Positions 24,671-33,213 of a stretch of 64,000 nt of DNA are shown here, one piece after another. Position 1 is the first letter of the stretch, and the number at the start of each line of letters is the position of its first letter. The notes below the pieces were generated by a model. That model worked only from the letters and a program-made list of their open reading frames with translations. It had not been told where the DNA came from and did no database searches. A program made the translations under genes and the position numbers. The DNA is taken from NCBI GenBank assembly GCA_964342855.1, contig CAYFIB010000013.1, forward strand, positions 1-64,000, in the 5' to 3' direction. Source of the DNA: JBCBJX01 sp964342855 (GTDB lineage: Bacteria > Pseudomonadota > Alphaproteobacteria > Caulobacterales > Parvularculaceae).

Positions 24671-25177
24671 ATGACGTCTCGATCGGACGCCGCTCTCGTC
24701 GCCCTCCGCCAGATCATTCGGGCGACGGAGCTGGATTCACGCGCGCTGGCGAAACAGTCGGGCCTGACGCCGTCGCAGCTTCTTCTGCTCCAAGTGCTGG
24801 CGAAAGAAGGGGCGATGACCGCCGGCGCCATCGCGAAATCCGTCTCGCTCAGCCAGGCGACCGTCACCGCGCTGCTCGACAAGCTGGAGACCAGAGGGCT
24901 GCTTCGCCGCGCGCGCGACACGGCGGATCGACGCCGCGTTTTCGTGGAGCTGACCGAAGCCGGAAGACTGTCCGAAACCAACGCCCCCGGACTGCTGCAG
25001 GAGCAGTTCGAGAAGCGGTTCGGCAAACTGCAGGACTGGGAGCAGGCGTTCCTGATCGCCGCGCTGGAAAAAACCGCTACGATGCTCGACGCCGAAGACA
25101 TCGACGCCGCGCCTGTCCTCGATGTCGGCAAACTGAACGACGCGCCGGACATGGAGCCGTCGTCGCGGAAAGCCTAG
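24671..25177 (+). CDS. MarR family transcriptional regulator
   Basis: The 168-residue protein has the MarR winged helix (LTPSQLLLLQVLAKEGAMTA, SLSQATVTALLDKLETRGLL and the wing RARDTADRRRVFVELTEAG). A dimerisation tail continues into DAEDIDAAPVLDVGKLND. The tail past the DNA-binding fold and the neighbouring BCCT gene recall the MarR-type EctR/CosR repressors that control compatible-solute genes; that assignment is inference. AGGA precedes the start. It closes a three-gene unit with the sulfotransferase and the transporter. Confidence 0.9.
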   Translation: MTSRSDAALVALRQIIRATELDSRALAKQSGLTPSQLLLLQVLAKEGAMTAGAIAKSVSLSQATVTALLDKLETRGLLRRARDTADRRRVFVELTEAGRLSETNAPGLLQEQFEKRFGKLQDWEQAFLIAALEKTATMLDAEDIDAAPVLDVGKLNDAPDMEPSSRKA

Positions 25178-25221
25178 TCACAGATCGTGAGACCGATACA
25201 CAGCATGCGTCTCATGCTCCC

Positions 25222-25338
25222 ATGGCGAGCCGCCTAGCATTCGGCCTCAAGCGGACCGCTTACCGAGCTTTCATGCTTCTCGTCGAAGTCGTCGATTTCT
25301 TCGGAAAGCTGGCGCCGGCGCATGAGTTATCGCTCTGA
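25222..25338 (+). CDS. Possible small protein, 38 residues
   Basis: In the 251-base gap after the MarR gene a plus-strand frame begins MASRLAFGLKRTAYRAFMLL and continues VEVVDFFGKLAP. It would make a basic N-terminus and an amphipathic or membrane-associated helix. There is no strong ribosome site and no homologue I recognise. The rest of the gap holds nothing else I can identify. Confidence 0.2.
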   Translation: MASRLAFGLKRTAYRAFMLLVEVVDFFGKLAPAHELSL

Positions 25339-25428
25339 ACTACAATCGCTAGCTCACAACGAACGTCGGAATTCTCAGACAGCGTCATCAACAAAGACCG
25401 ATGCAGCGCCCATTGAATCAACCGGGCG

Positions 25429-27096
25429 TCACCTGTTCTGGACGGAGACGATCTCGTCGGCTGCGATGTCTGAAAACTCCCGACGCAGGCTCGTCATCAT
25501 CGCCGTCTCCTCTTTCCTACGGGAGTTGTCAGTTCGGGTCCGCGGCAAAGAAACCGCCGACAATACCGTCAGAACGCCAATCACCAGACAGGAAAGGTTC
25601 ACCCAGACTTCAGGTCCCGCGCCGACGAATATCGACAGCAGGAAGAAATCTCCCGTCGTCGCCATGTCCAGCAGCGGAACCCCTGCGAGCAACGCCCCTG
25701 ACGCGGCGAGGAGCTCCCGCACCGTTCGGTAGTCGTCATTGCGAAACAAGCTGAACCCGATCGCGCCGCTCCAGACCAGAAAATAGGTCCATCCGACAAC
25801 AGCGAGACGCCCCTCCGGCGCAACCGGCGCGAGACGGTCTGCATAAAACACCGCCGCCGTGGCCAACGGCAGACCGCAGGTGACGCCGACGGTCAGCTTG
25901 CTGAGCGCGTGGTAGAACTGTGGCGAGCGAGAGCCGACGTTTCCGTGCTTGCGCCGCTCCACCCACATCATCATCCCGAGCCCCGTGATGACGGCGAGCG
26001 CCAGCCCAAGCACGAAGTAGAGAAACTTCAGGGAAATACCGCCATATGTTCCGTAATGCAGCGGCGTCATGGTCGCGAGAACCCGGTTCGCCGGCGTGGA
26101 CGTATCAATGGCGCTGTCTTCGCTTGCGCCCTCTTCCATCCGCTCGCCCGTTACGCCGCTGATCTGGTAGCCCTCAACAGACATCAACTCGGTGTCCGGG
26201 TCGAAGTACAGATCGAAATAGGCGTTGGCGTCGCCGAAATTGTTCATCACGACATAGCGCAGGCGCTCGCCGCTCGTCGGCTCCGTCAGCGTGCGAAGCT
26301 CGTCCACGGAAATCATCTGCGCCTCGACGCCTGCGGGCGCCTGAGGCTCGCCCAGAACAGCCGCGATGAGCGCTTCCTGGTCTCCCTTGAACGTCAACAG
26401 CGCGATTACCGGCGCAAGCAGGGTGACGACGCCAAGAACCGCGCCGGTGATGGCGATCATCACGTAGAACGGCAGTCCCCATAGCCCGAAGACCTTGTGC
26501 GCGTCCTGCCATTTCAACCGCATGGAGCGGAAGAACCGCAGGGTGAAGAGTTCTTCCAGTATCTTCGTATGGGCGATAACGCCTGTGATGATCGACATCA
26601 GAAGAATGACGCCGGCGATGCCGACAATGCCGCGCCCAACCGTAACGCCGCCGAGAAAATCCGGCCACATCAGTTTACGATGGATCTCCAACAACCAGAG
26701 CGACAGCCCTTCCCCGCGTTCCGGCAACGCCTCCCCCGTCGCCGGGTCCCAGCGCTGCGTGCTGAATTCATGATCATGGCCGCCGCCCTCTCGCGGAATA
26801 TCGACGCCGAGAAAGGCCGAGTAATAAGGTTCCACCTCGCTCGGATATGTGAAAGTCAGAAAATCGATGTGCAGATCGCCCGCCGTCTTTTCAGCGATCC
26901 AATCATTGAGCGTCGCCTGCATGTCGACGGGTTCTTCAACCATGGGCAGACGCCGCGCCGGGTCCTCCCATGTCTGAACTTCATGGTAGAACAGTGCGAA
27001 ACATCCGGTGAACGCCACTACATAGATGAACAGGCCAAGCGTGACGCCCGACCAGGAGTGCAGATCATAGTTTCTCTTGTGTCGCGCGCGATCCAT
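25429..27096 (-). CDS. PepSY-associated transmembrane protein (iron-siderophore reductase type)
   Basis: The 555-residue inner-membrane protein starts at MDRARHKRNYDLHSWSG, the standard opening of the PiuB/PepSY_TM family, with the conserved His in LHSW. A transmembrane segment, a periplasmic PepSY-like region, a second His-bearing helix (LLEIHRKLMWP), the WQDAHKVFGLWGLPFYVMIA segment and further helices up to residue 540 follow. Paired histidines suggest heme or flavin-linked electron transfer to ferric siderophores; this is family knowledge, not shown here. The frame is open further upstream, but that would run through the preceding gene. It is the last gene of an operon with two small membrane proteins and a TonB receptor. 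Confidence 0.85.
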   Translation of the reverse strand: MDRARHKRNYDLHSWSGVTLGLFIYVVAFTGCFALFYHEVQTWEDPARRLPMVEEPVDMQATLNDWIAEKTAGDLHIDFLTFTYPSEVEPYYSAFLGVDIPREGGGHDHEFSTQRWDPATGEALPERGEGLSLWLLEIHRKLMWPDFLGGVTVGRGIVGIAGVILLMSIITGVIAHTKILEELFTLRFFRSMRLKWQDAHKVFGLWGLPFYVMIAITGAVLGVVTLLAPVIALLTFKGDQEALIAAVLGEPQAPAGVEAQMISVDELRTLTEPTSGERLRYVVMNNFGDANAYFDLYFDPDTELMSVEGYQISGVTGERMEEGASEDSAIDTSTPANRVLATMTPLHYGTYGGISLKFLYFVLGLALAVITGLGMMMWVERRKHGNVGSRSPQFYHALSKLTVGVTCGLPLATAAVFYADRLAPVAPEGRLAVVGWTYFLVWSGAIGFSLFRNDDYRTVRELLAASGALLAGVPLLDMATTGDFFLLSIFVGAGPEVWVNLSCLVIGVLTVLSAVSLPRTRTDNSRRKEETAMMTSLRREFSDIAADEIVSVQNR

Positions 27097-27101
27097 AAAG
27101 T

Positions 27102-27422
27102 TCACCCGATATTCGGTTCGACAAGAAAGACGATGACGGCGCACACGGCGGAGACGGACAAAAGCCCCGTCGCGACGACCCAGGCGCGTTTTTCCCAGTA
27201 CGTCCAGAACTGAAAACCCGCCCAGATGATCGGCGTCGCCAATGTGAGCCAGAGCGCTTTCTCCGAGAACGGCCCAGGAAGAACGAGCAGCGCGGCTGCG
27301 CCGACGAAGATCGTCGCGACCAGCGCCCAGAGGATGACGCTTGTCAGGCGCGGCGCCTTCCACGTAGCGATGCCGAGGCCGCCGACGACGATAAGCAGTA
27401 TGCCGATGACGACGGGGCTCAC
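27102..27422 (-). CDS. Small membrane protein of the iron-uptake operon
   Basis: The 106-residue protein is nearly all membrane segments (about four: residues 3-20, 28-50, 55-72, 78-100), with the motif WAGFQFWTYWEKRAW between the last two. It begins in an ATGA shared with the previous gene and ends five bases before the PepSY gene. Its place matches the small DUF3649-like proteins often found beside PepSY genes, but the sequence match is weak, so I leave it unnamed. Confidence 0.75.
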   Translation of the reverse strand: MSPVVIGILLIVVGGLGIATWKAPRLTSVILWALVATIFVGAAALLVLPGPFSEKALWLTLATPIIWAGFQFWTYWEKRAWVVATGLLSVSAVCAVIVFLVEPNIG

Positions 27423-27763
27423 AGCGCCGCCCCTGCTATAGCAGTCATGAGCACCAGTCCCGCGAGCGCCGCTGCGCCAACGCCGTACTCAACATGGCGT
27501 CCGGGAAACCGAGCATCGATCAGCAGGCCGACAATACCCGCCGCGGTGGCCGCGCCGAGCCAGATGGGAATTCCGCGCTCCCAGCCCTGCGGTTGCGCCA
27601 TGAGCACCAGCGCGATTAGGGCGAGCGCCCAACCGGCGCCCTTTGCAAGGTTACGGTTGCGCGCCGAAGCCTTCATGTCTGCGAACACAGCACGTCGCTC
27701 GTGCGCTTCAATCCAGATGGCTACGGCCAGCATCAGAAGACTGGCCGCGAATGCAGTTTCCAT
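27419..27763 (-). CDS. DUF3325-like small membrane protein
   Basis: The 114-residue protein has an N-terminal helix ending in AIWIEAHERRAVFAD, then GAGWALALIALVLMAQPQGW and IPIWLGAATAAGIVGLLIDA. This is the helix and loop pattern of DUF3325 proteins, which accompany PepSY reductases in iron-uptake operons. It lies 47 bases downstream of the TonB receptor and overlaps the next gene by four bases. The function is unknown; a role in assembling the reductase is plausible. Confidence 0.7.
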   Translation of the reverse strand: METAFAASLLMLAVAIWIEAHERRAVFADMKASARNRNLAKGAGWALALIALVLMAQPQGWERGIPIWLGAATAAGIVGLLIDARFPGRHVEYGVGAAALAGLVLMTAIAGAAL

Positions 27764-27810
27764 GACTTTCCGTCTTTCTGAAGCCTTGACGAACCCAGCG
27801 GGTTAAGAGC

Positions 27811-30120
27811 CTAGAAGCTGGTGACGATTCGCCCACCGATAACGCGCGGTGGACCGAAATAGTTGATGGACCCGCCGGCCGGATCACCGAAGTTGCCGGA
27901 GATATACTCTTCGTCGAACAGATTGGTGACGAACAACTCCAACCCATAGTGGTCCGCCTCATAGCCGACGACGAGATCGACCAGAAAATGATCGTCGTTG
28001 ATCGCAGAAGCATCATTCGTTCCGAAGGCGAATGATTCAGATTCATATCTGGCGCGAACATTGACGAAGGTGTCGCTGGCGAACGTGTAACGTCCGCCGA
28101 AGCCGACCGTCCAGTTCGGCGCGTTCGGAAATTCCAGCCCGATCAGGCTGGAACTGGAGAAGCTCGCATCTTCCGTAAACTCTGTTTCCGAGTATCCGAG
28201 ATTGGCGAAGACTTCCAAACTGCTGACCGGAAGCGCGATCGTTTCGATCTCAAAGCCGAACAGCTCCGAAGCCCCGACATTGTCCGTCAGCGTATCGAGG
28301 GGATTCGACGAGAGCTGAACGTTGATCTGCTGATCCTCGTACTCAATGTAGTAGACATTGGCGTTCAGGGTCAGACGACGGTCGAACCATTGTGAACGAA
28401 GCGCGAACTCATAGTTCGTCGTAAATTCAGGTTCAAAATCGCTGACGATGCCGAGCGCTTCCAGATCATCCTGAAGGATGAGGCCGTCGCCATTCGTGTC
28501 AGCGGCCAGCGCCCCGCGGAAGATATTGAACGACAGGCCGCCCGCTCGGTAAGCGCGCTGAACGCTGACGCTCGTGGAGAAATCGTCGGTCCATTCGTAC
28601 TTGATGACGCCCTTTGGCAGGAAAGCTTCGTACTCGTTGTCGGCCTCGAAATCGAACGCCTGAGAAAACGTCGACGCAGCCGTCGCGATGACGAAATCGA
28701 CGACGGGGTCGCCACTTGGCGGAAATGGCGGTACGAAAGTGCTGTCGAAACTTGTCTGGTTGATTTCCTCCACGTCGAACCGCGAGCCGACCGTGAAGGA
28801 AAGTTTTTCGGTCGCCCGGAACGTCGCTTCACCGAACACGGCATAGTTACGGATGTTCGTATCGCCGTTACGGTCGAAAACAACCGGGAAGTTTGGCGCG
28901 AAGGCGATGATCTGTCCCCGAACGGCTTCACCTTGCGCAATCTGCGTCGGCGATGGCGTCGGCGTTCCGAAGAGCAGCCCGGCGAGCGTAGCGCCGTCAG
29001 GAAGCGCGAACTGGGACCCCACAATGGAGGTGCTGTTGTTCTCAAAACGCCCGTCGCTGTCGAAGTAGTAGCCGCCCAGAAGAAGATCGAAACGGTCGTC
29101 AGAATACGTCAGACGAAGCTCCTGCGAGAAAACCGCGTCCTCATTCACTGTCGTCCCAGGTTCATTCGGTCCGATCGACAGATTGTCGGCGTCAAAATCA
29201 TACTCCACCGTACTGTCGATGAACGCTGAAACGCTGGTGAGGCTCAGACTGTCCGTGAAGTCGTATTCGATTTCGCCCGAGAAGATGCTGGCTTCCGTGC
29301 GCCGACGGTCCTCGACGTTCTGCGTCGAGATACGTTCAGGGAACGCATCCCCGTTGACCCGGTCCTCGCCCCGCTCGCCGTCAAGATAGTTGTAGCTGAG
29401 GCGAACGGTCAGATCCGGCAGCGCCGACGGCGTGATGAGCAGCTTCGCGCGCGCGGTCGTGGAGGATGAGCGATCTCCGTCATCGGTATTGAGGAACGTA
29501 TTCTCGGTGTACCCGCGCGAGGTCGTGAAATCGCCGGAAACGCGCAGCGAAATTTCATCCTTCAGCAAGGGAATGGTCGCGCCGATCGAGGCGCGGCCGG
29601 TTTCATATTGCGCGTAGGAGACCTGCGCGGCGCCTTCAAACTCCGAACCGGGATCGACCGTTCGCGCGACGATCGCGCCCGCCAGCGCGTTGCGCCCCTG
29701 AATGGTCGACTGCGGCCCACGGAAGACCTCAACCGTCTTGATATCCCACAGGTTCAGAGCCCCCTGAGCGAACAACGCGCTCGGAATGAAGACGCCATCC
29801 AGATAGACGGTCGCGACATCGCTCGTCTGATCCCCGGCGGACGCGCCCCCGTTCGCGATGCCGCGGATTGTGAAACCCTGATCGTTGAATCGACTTGTAA
29901 CGTTCGCCGTCTGTTTGATGACGTCGTAGATGGTCACAAAGTTGTTTTCATCGATCGTCGCTTCATCGACGACCGCGACAGAGGACGTCGTGTCCTGCAG
30001 CGTTCGCTCGAACTTTTCCCCCGTGACGACAATGACGTCGTCTGTCACTGCGCTCTCGTTCGCGACCGCCACGGCCGCGAGCACAAGAGCGGACACGCCG
30101 CTGGCGATGATCGTTTTCAT
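27811..30120 (-). CDS. TonB-dependent receptor, probably for ferric siderophores
   Basis: The 769-residue outer-membrane receptor has a signal peptide (SALVLAAVAVANES), a TonB box region (DDVIVVTGEKFERTLQDT), a plug domain (TIYDVIKQTANVTSRF, VEVFRGPQSTIQGRNALAGA) and a beta barrel ending in GGRIVTSF with terminal Phe. GAGGGG lies six bases before the start. A Fur-box-like site lies about 70 bases upstream, and the genes that follow encode a PepSY protein and its usual small partners. Together these support iron-siderophore uptake; the particular siderophore is unknown. Confidence 0.93.
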   Translation of the reverse strand: MKTIIASGVSALVLAAVAVANESAVTDDVIVVTGEKFERTLQDTTSSVAVVDEATIDENNFVTIYDVIKQTANVTSRFNDQGFTIRGIANGGASAGDQTSDVATVYLDGVFIPSALFAQGALNLWDIKTVEVFRGPQSTIQGRNALAGAIVARTVDPGSEFEGAAQVSYAQYETGRASIGATIPLLKDEISLRVSGDFTTSRGYTENTFLNTDDGDRSSSTTARAKLLITPSALPDLTVRLSYNYLDGERGEDRVNGDAFPERISTQNVEDRRRTEASIFSGEIEYDFTDSLSLTSVSAFIDSTVEYDFDADNLSIGPNEPGTTVNEDAVFSQELRLTYSDDRFDLLLGGYYFDSDGRFENNSTSIVGSQFALPDGATLAGLLFGTPTPSPTQIAQGEAVRGQIIAFAPNFPVVFDRNGDTNIRNYAVFGEATFRATEKLSFTVGSRFDVEEINQTSFDSTFVPPFPPSGDPVVDFVIATAASTFSQAFDFEADNEYEAFLPKGVIKYEWTDDFSTSVSVQRAYRAGGLSFNIFRGALAADTNGDGLILQDDLEALGIVSDFEPEFTTNYEFALRSQWFDRRLTLNANVYYIEYEDQQINVQLSSNPLDTLTDNVGASELFGFEIETIALPVSSLEVFANLGYSETEFTEDASFSSSSLIGLEFPNAPNWTVGFGGRYTFASDTFVNVRARYESESFAFGTNDASAINDDHFLVDLVVGYEADHYGLELFVTNLFDEEYISGNFGDPAGGSINYFGPPRVIGGRIVTSF

Positions 30121-30188
30121 GAATAGCCCCTCAAACCCGAACTGAACCGTACTCAGCTCGGTCTATAGGCGCCGCGGCATAAGATGTA

Positions 30189-30211
30189 AATGCGAGTCAG
30201 TATCATTATCA
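30189..30211 (-). promoter_or_regulatory. Fur-box-like operator
   Basis: On the minus strand this reads TGATAATGATACTGACTCGC, then ATT. The first ten bases of the classic Fur 19-mer (GATAATGATA) are exact and about 14 of 19 match overall. It lies 69-91 bases upstream of the TonB receptor, so the iron-uptake operon is probably repressed by Fur when iron is plentiful. Confidence 0.7.
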
Positions 30212-30262
30212 AAACAGGCGGCCGGGCAGCCCCCTTCGCGCGCCTTAATTCCGACGCTTGGC

Positions 30263-30526
30263 CTACCCGCCGCTCATGGGCGGCAGGAACGCAATTTCGT
30301 CCGTTTCCGTCACAAGCGGATCGTCCTTTCGGGCGATCAGCGCCTGGTTCGCGCACACGCGGGTCGAAGGATGATCGATCGCTCCCGCCAGGCCCGGATG
30401 ACGCGTCGCCATCAGGCCCGTCAGCACCGAGACCGGTTGACCGACGGCCTCGGCCGGCAACGGCTCCGAAGCGAGGCCGGCGAGCTCTCGAAGTTTGCCG
30501 AAGAAAAGCACCTCGCCAGACGCCAT
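30263..30526 (-). CDS. moaD: Molybdopterin synthase small subunit MoaD
   Basis: The 87-residue ubiquitin-like protein carries sulfur, as a C-terminal thiocarboxylate, for molybdopterin synthesis. It has the fold's first strand (VLFFGKLRELAG), the strand VCANQALIARKDDPL and the conserved end DEIAFLPPMSGG with the essential Gly-Gly. It starts one base after the moaA stop and is last in the moa operon. Its partner MoaE is encoded first in the same operon. Confidence 0.93.
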   Translation of the reverse strand: MASGEVLFFGKLRELAGLASEPLPAEAVGQPVSVLTGLMATRHPGLAGAIDHPSTRVCANQALIARKDDPLVTETDEIAFLPPMSGG

Positions 30527-30527
30527 T

Positions 30528-31550
30528 TCAGCCCCCGGTCACGGACATCGTGCGCGGGCTCGCAGCACGGTCGATCGTCATCTGATCAAAGTCGTGTCGG
30601 GCAGGCTTCGCGCCGAGAACAGCGTCGAGCGTTTCATCAAACCCCGCCGACGTCACCCCTCGCCTGAGCATAGCCCGCAGGTCGGCTCCCTCCTCGTGGC
30701 CAAGGCAGCTATAGAGCCGACCCGTAGCGGTCAGGCGTATGCGGTTGCATCCATCGCAGAAATTATTCGTCAGTGGTGAAATAAACCCCAATAGACCACC
30801 CGTCTCCTGCACCCGGACATAACGCGACGGTCCGCCCGTCGTTTTCCGGGTCTCCGTCAGGGTCCAAAGTTTCTCCAGATCAGTTCGCACATCCTGAAGC
30901 GAAAGAAACGACTGGCGCCGCCCCGCCACGCCTTCACCCATGGGCATCACCTCGATCAGGCTGATATCGAACCCGCGCTCATGCGCCCACTGAATGATGG
31001 CCGGAATTTCATCGCGATTGGCGTCCGCCAGAGCGACGGTGTTGATCTTGACGCGCAGTCCCGCGCGTTCGGCGGCGTCCACCCCGCGCATGACCTCGCT
31101 GAACGACTGCCGCCGAGCGATGCGCGCGAACGTGTCCGGGTTCAGCGTGTCGAGGGAGATGTTGACGCGCGAAACCCCGGCGCCAGCGAGGTCATTCGCG
31201 AAAGCTTCAAGCAGAACGCCGTTCGTTGTAAGAGCCAGCTCATTCAGTCCGCGACCGAGGCGCGCGCCCAACCGCCGGACCAGATCAATCACGCCTTTGC
31301 GGACAAGCGGTTCGCCGCCCGTGAGACGCAGCTTCGTGACGCCGCGATCAATGAACGCGTCGGCCAAGCGCTCGATCTCTTCAAAACTCAACAGATCCGC
31401 CTTCGGTAGAAACCGCATCCTCTCCGGCATGCAGTAAACGCACCGCAGGTCGCAACGGTCGGTGACAGAAAGGCGAAGATATCTGACGTGACGTCCGTAG
31501 CCGTCGACGAGCGGCGCCGTGGTCGGTCGGTTATCGATCAGCACCGCCAT
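30528..31550 (-). CDS. moaA: GTP 3',8-cyclase MoaA
   Basis: This radical-SAM enzyme turns GTP into the 3',8-cyclic precursor, the first step of molybdenum cofactor synthesis. Its 340 residues carry the radical-SAM cluster C33, C37, C40 (RCDLRCVYC), the motif KLRLTGGEPLVRKG, and the second 4Fe-4S site near the C-terminus (NNFCDGCNRIRL and YSCLGHEEG). The protein ends in Thr-Gly-Gly, the MoaA tail that enters the active site. Its start overlaps the mobA stop by one base (TGATG). Confidence 0.96.
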   Translation of the reverse strand: MAVLIDNRPTTAPLVDGYGRHVRYLRLSVTDRCDLRCVYCMPERMRFLPKADLLSFEEIERLADAFIDRGVTKLRLTGGEPLVRKGVIDLVRRLGARLGRGLNELALTTNGVLLEAFANDLAGAGVSRVNISLDTLNPDTFARIARRQSFSEVMRGVDAAERAGLRVKINTVALADANRDEIPAIIQWAHERGFDISLIEVMPMGEGVAGRRQSFLSLQDVRTDLEKLWTLTETRKTTGGPSRYVRVQETGGLLGFISPLTNNFCDGCNRIRLTATGRLYSCLGHEEGADLRAMLRRGVTSAGFDETLDAVLGAKPARHDFDQMTIDRAASPRTMSVTGG

Positions 31551-32170
31551 CAGCTGGCGCTCGCCGCAAGCGCCCGCGCATCATCCAGGTCCTGCTCGGT
31601 GTTGATGTTGAAGAAAGCGCCCGCGCGTGCTCGGATTTCGCAAGTGGACGCGCCGACGCCCGCCGCCACACGGTGCAGTGCGCGCTCACCGATGGTGAAC
31701 GCCTGATCGCGCACCAGCTTGCAGGCGGACGCCCGCCACAGGGCGAACACCGCCTGCGGACGATCATCCGCAGCCGCGATAACGCCCGGCGCCTCACCCA
31801 GAGATTCAGCGAGCTGATCGAGAAGATCGCTCGGCGGGAACGGCGCATCAATCGGGGCCGTGAGCACAAGCGCATCGCCGCCCGCCTCGGCTTGCGCCCA
31901 CTGGAGCGCGCTGATCAACGCGCCGATGGGGCCAAGCGAAGATCCGTCCGGGCCCATTGTATCGTCAAGAAGAACGGCGTCCGCGTCCGTCATCCAGTCG
32001 CGCCGAACCGAGGAGAGAATGACCTGTCGTCTCGACCGGGCGGCGAGAAACGCCGTCGCTCGGGCACCAAGCGTCTGATCTCCCAGCATGAGGGCGCCTT
32101 TATCCACGCCGCCGAAACGCCGCCCCGCGCCGCCTGCATAAAGCGCCCCGATGTCGGCGATAACGCTCAT
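31550..32170 (-). CDS. mobA: Molybdenum cofactor guanylyltransferase MobA
   Basis: The 206-residue enzyme attaches GMP to molybdopterin to make the guanine-dinucleotide cofactor used by DMSO-reductase-family enzymes such as the nitrate reductase in this window. The nucleotidyl-transferase loop is YAGGAGRRFGGVDKGAL near the start, and the metal-binding region is LVLTAPIDAPFPP, where LxxDxP-type positions are partly changed (IDAP). The start at 32170 shares ATGA with the moaC stop. The longer open frame is a GC artefact. Confidence 0.88.
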   Translation of the reverse strand: MSVIADIGALYAGGAGRRFGGVDKGALMLGDQTLGARATAFLAARSRRQVILSSVRRDWMTDADAVLLDDTMGPDGSSLGPIGALISALQWAQAEAGGDALVLTAPIDAPFPPSDLLDQLAESLGEAPGVIAAADDRPQAVFALWRASACKLVRDQAFTIGERALHRVAAGVGASTCEIRARAGAFFNINTEQDLDDARALAASAS

Positions 32171-32646
32171 GCGACGTAGTCTCCCGATGCGCCGCCCGAT
32201 TTCGACAGCAGGCGGATATCGCTGATGACCATGGCTTTCTCGACGGCCTTGAGCATGTCGTAGAGTGTCAGGCAAGCAACGCTTACCGCCGTCAGCGCCT
32301 CCATCTCCACGCCCGTGCGCCCGGTCGTTTTGACATCCGCACGCACGCGCAGTCCGCTATCATCGTCCATCCTGTCTACGCGCACCTGAACACCGCTCAA
32401 CGGCAGCGGATGACAGAGCGGAACCAGATCCGCCGTCCGTTTAGCAGCCATCACGCCGGCTATCTCCGCCGTTGCGATCACGTCGCCTTTCCTGATCTCC
32501 CCGCCGAGAGCGAGCCGAAGCGTTTCCGGCCGCATCCGGACGACGCCTTCCGCCGACGCCAGGCGTTCGGTGACATCCTTCGAGGAGATGTCCACCATCC
32601 GGACTTTTCCATCCGCATCAAGATGGGTCAGTTCATCACCCGGCAT
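32167..32646 (-). CDS. moaC: Cyclic pyranopterin monophosphate synthase MoaC
   Basis: The 159-residue enzyme converts the MoaA product into cyclic pyranopterin monophosphate. Visible family motifs are MVDISSKDVTER, the GDVIATAEIAGVMAAKRTAD helix, LCHPLPLSGV and VKTTGRTGVEMEALTAVSVA. The ATG at 32646 is preferred over an in-frame TTG two codons earlier. It starts two bases after the moaB stop. Confidence 0.96.
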   Translation of the reverse strand: MPGDELTHLDADGKVRMVDISSKDVTERLASAEGVVRMRPETLRLALGGEIRKGDVIATAEIAGVMAAKRTADLVPLCHPLPLSGVQVRVDRMDDDSGLRVRADVKTTGRTGVEMEALTAVSVACLTLYDMLKAVEKAMVISDIRLLSKSGGASGDYVA

Positions 32647-32648
32647 CG

Positions 32649-33209
32649 TCAATGCTCCCGGAGCCGCGGCATCAGCTCCACCATGTTGCAGGGCGCATGG
32701 CGGCTATCGAGCTGCCAACGAATGACCTTGTCCCACCCATCGCGGCAGGCTCCGTTCGATCCGGGCAGGCAGAACACGAACGTCCCGTTCGCGACGCCCG
32801 CGCAGGCGCGTGACTGAAGAGTGGATAGACCGACGCTCTGATAGCTGACGAGATGCCAGATGACCGCAAAGCCTTCAATTTCCTTTTCGAACAACGGTTG
32901 CAGCGCCTCCGGCGTCACGTCACGCCCCGTCAGTCCCGTGCCGCCGGTCGTGATGATCGCATCCACGCCCGGATCCGCGATCCAGGCGGCGACGGCGGCG
33001 CGGATGGCGCCGACATCGTCGCGCACGAGCGCCCGGTCCGCGAGTTCATGGCTGGCGTCCTCCAGTCGACCGACCAGAATATCGCCGGAAGTGTCCTCGG
33101 AGACATCGCGGGTGTCTGAAACTGTCAGCACTGCGATCCGAACAGGGACGAAGGGTCGCGTTTCATCAATTCGGCCGCCGGGGGCTGGTGGCTTAAGGGG
33201 CTCGCTCAT
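32649..33209 (-). CDS. moaB: Molybdopterin adenylyltransferase-type protein MoaB
   Basis: The 186-residue protein has the MoaB/MogA fold: VRIAVLTVSDTRDVSEDTSG, the glycine-rich GVDAIITTGGTGLTGRDVTP, and FCLPGSNGACRDGWDKVI. These enzymes adenylylate molybdopterin before molybdenum insertion by MoeA. The N-terminal 25 residues are a low-complexity extension. The length and motif style are MoaB-like. It lies between moaE and moaC, with gaps of two to four bases. Confidence 0.93.
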   Translation of the reverse strand: MSEPLKPPAPGGRIDETRPFVPVRIAVLTVSDTRDVSEDTSGDILVGRLEDASHELADRALVRDDVGAIRAAVAAWIADPGVDAIITTGGTGLTGRDVTPEALQPLFEKEIEGFAVIWHLVSYQSVGLSTLQSRACAGVANGTFVFCLPGSNGACRDGWDKVIRWQLDSRHAPCNMVELMPRLREH

Positions 33210-33213
33210 GCAG

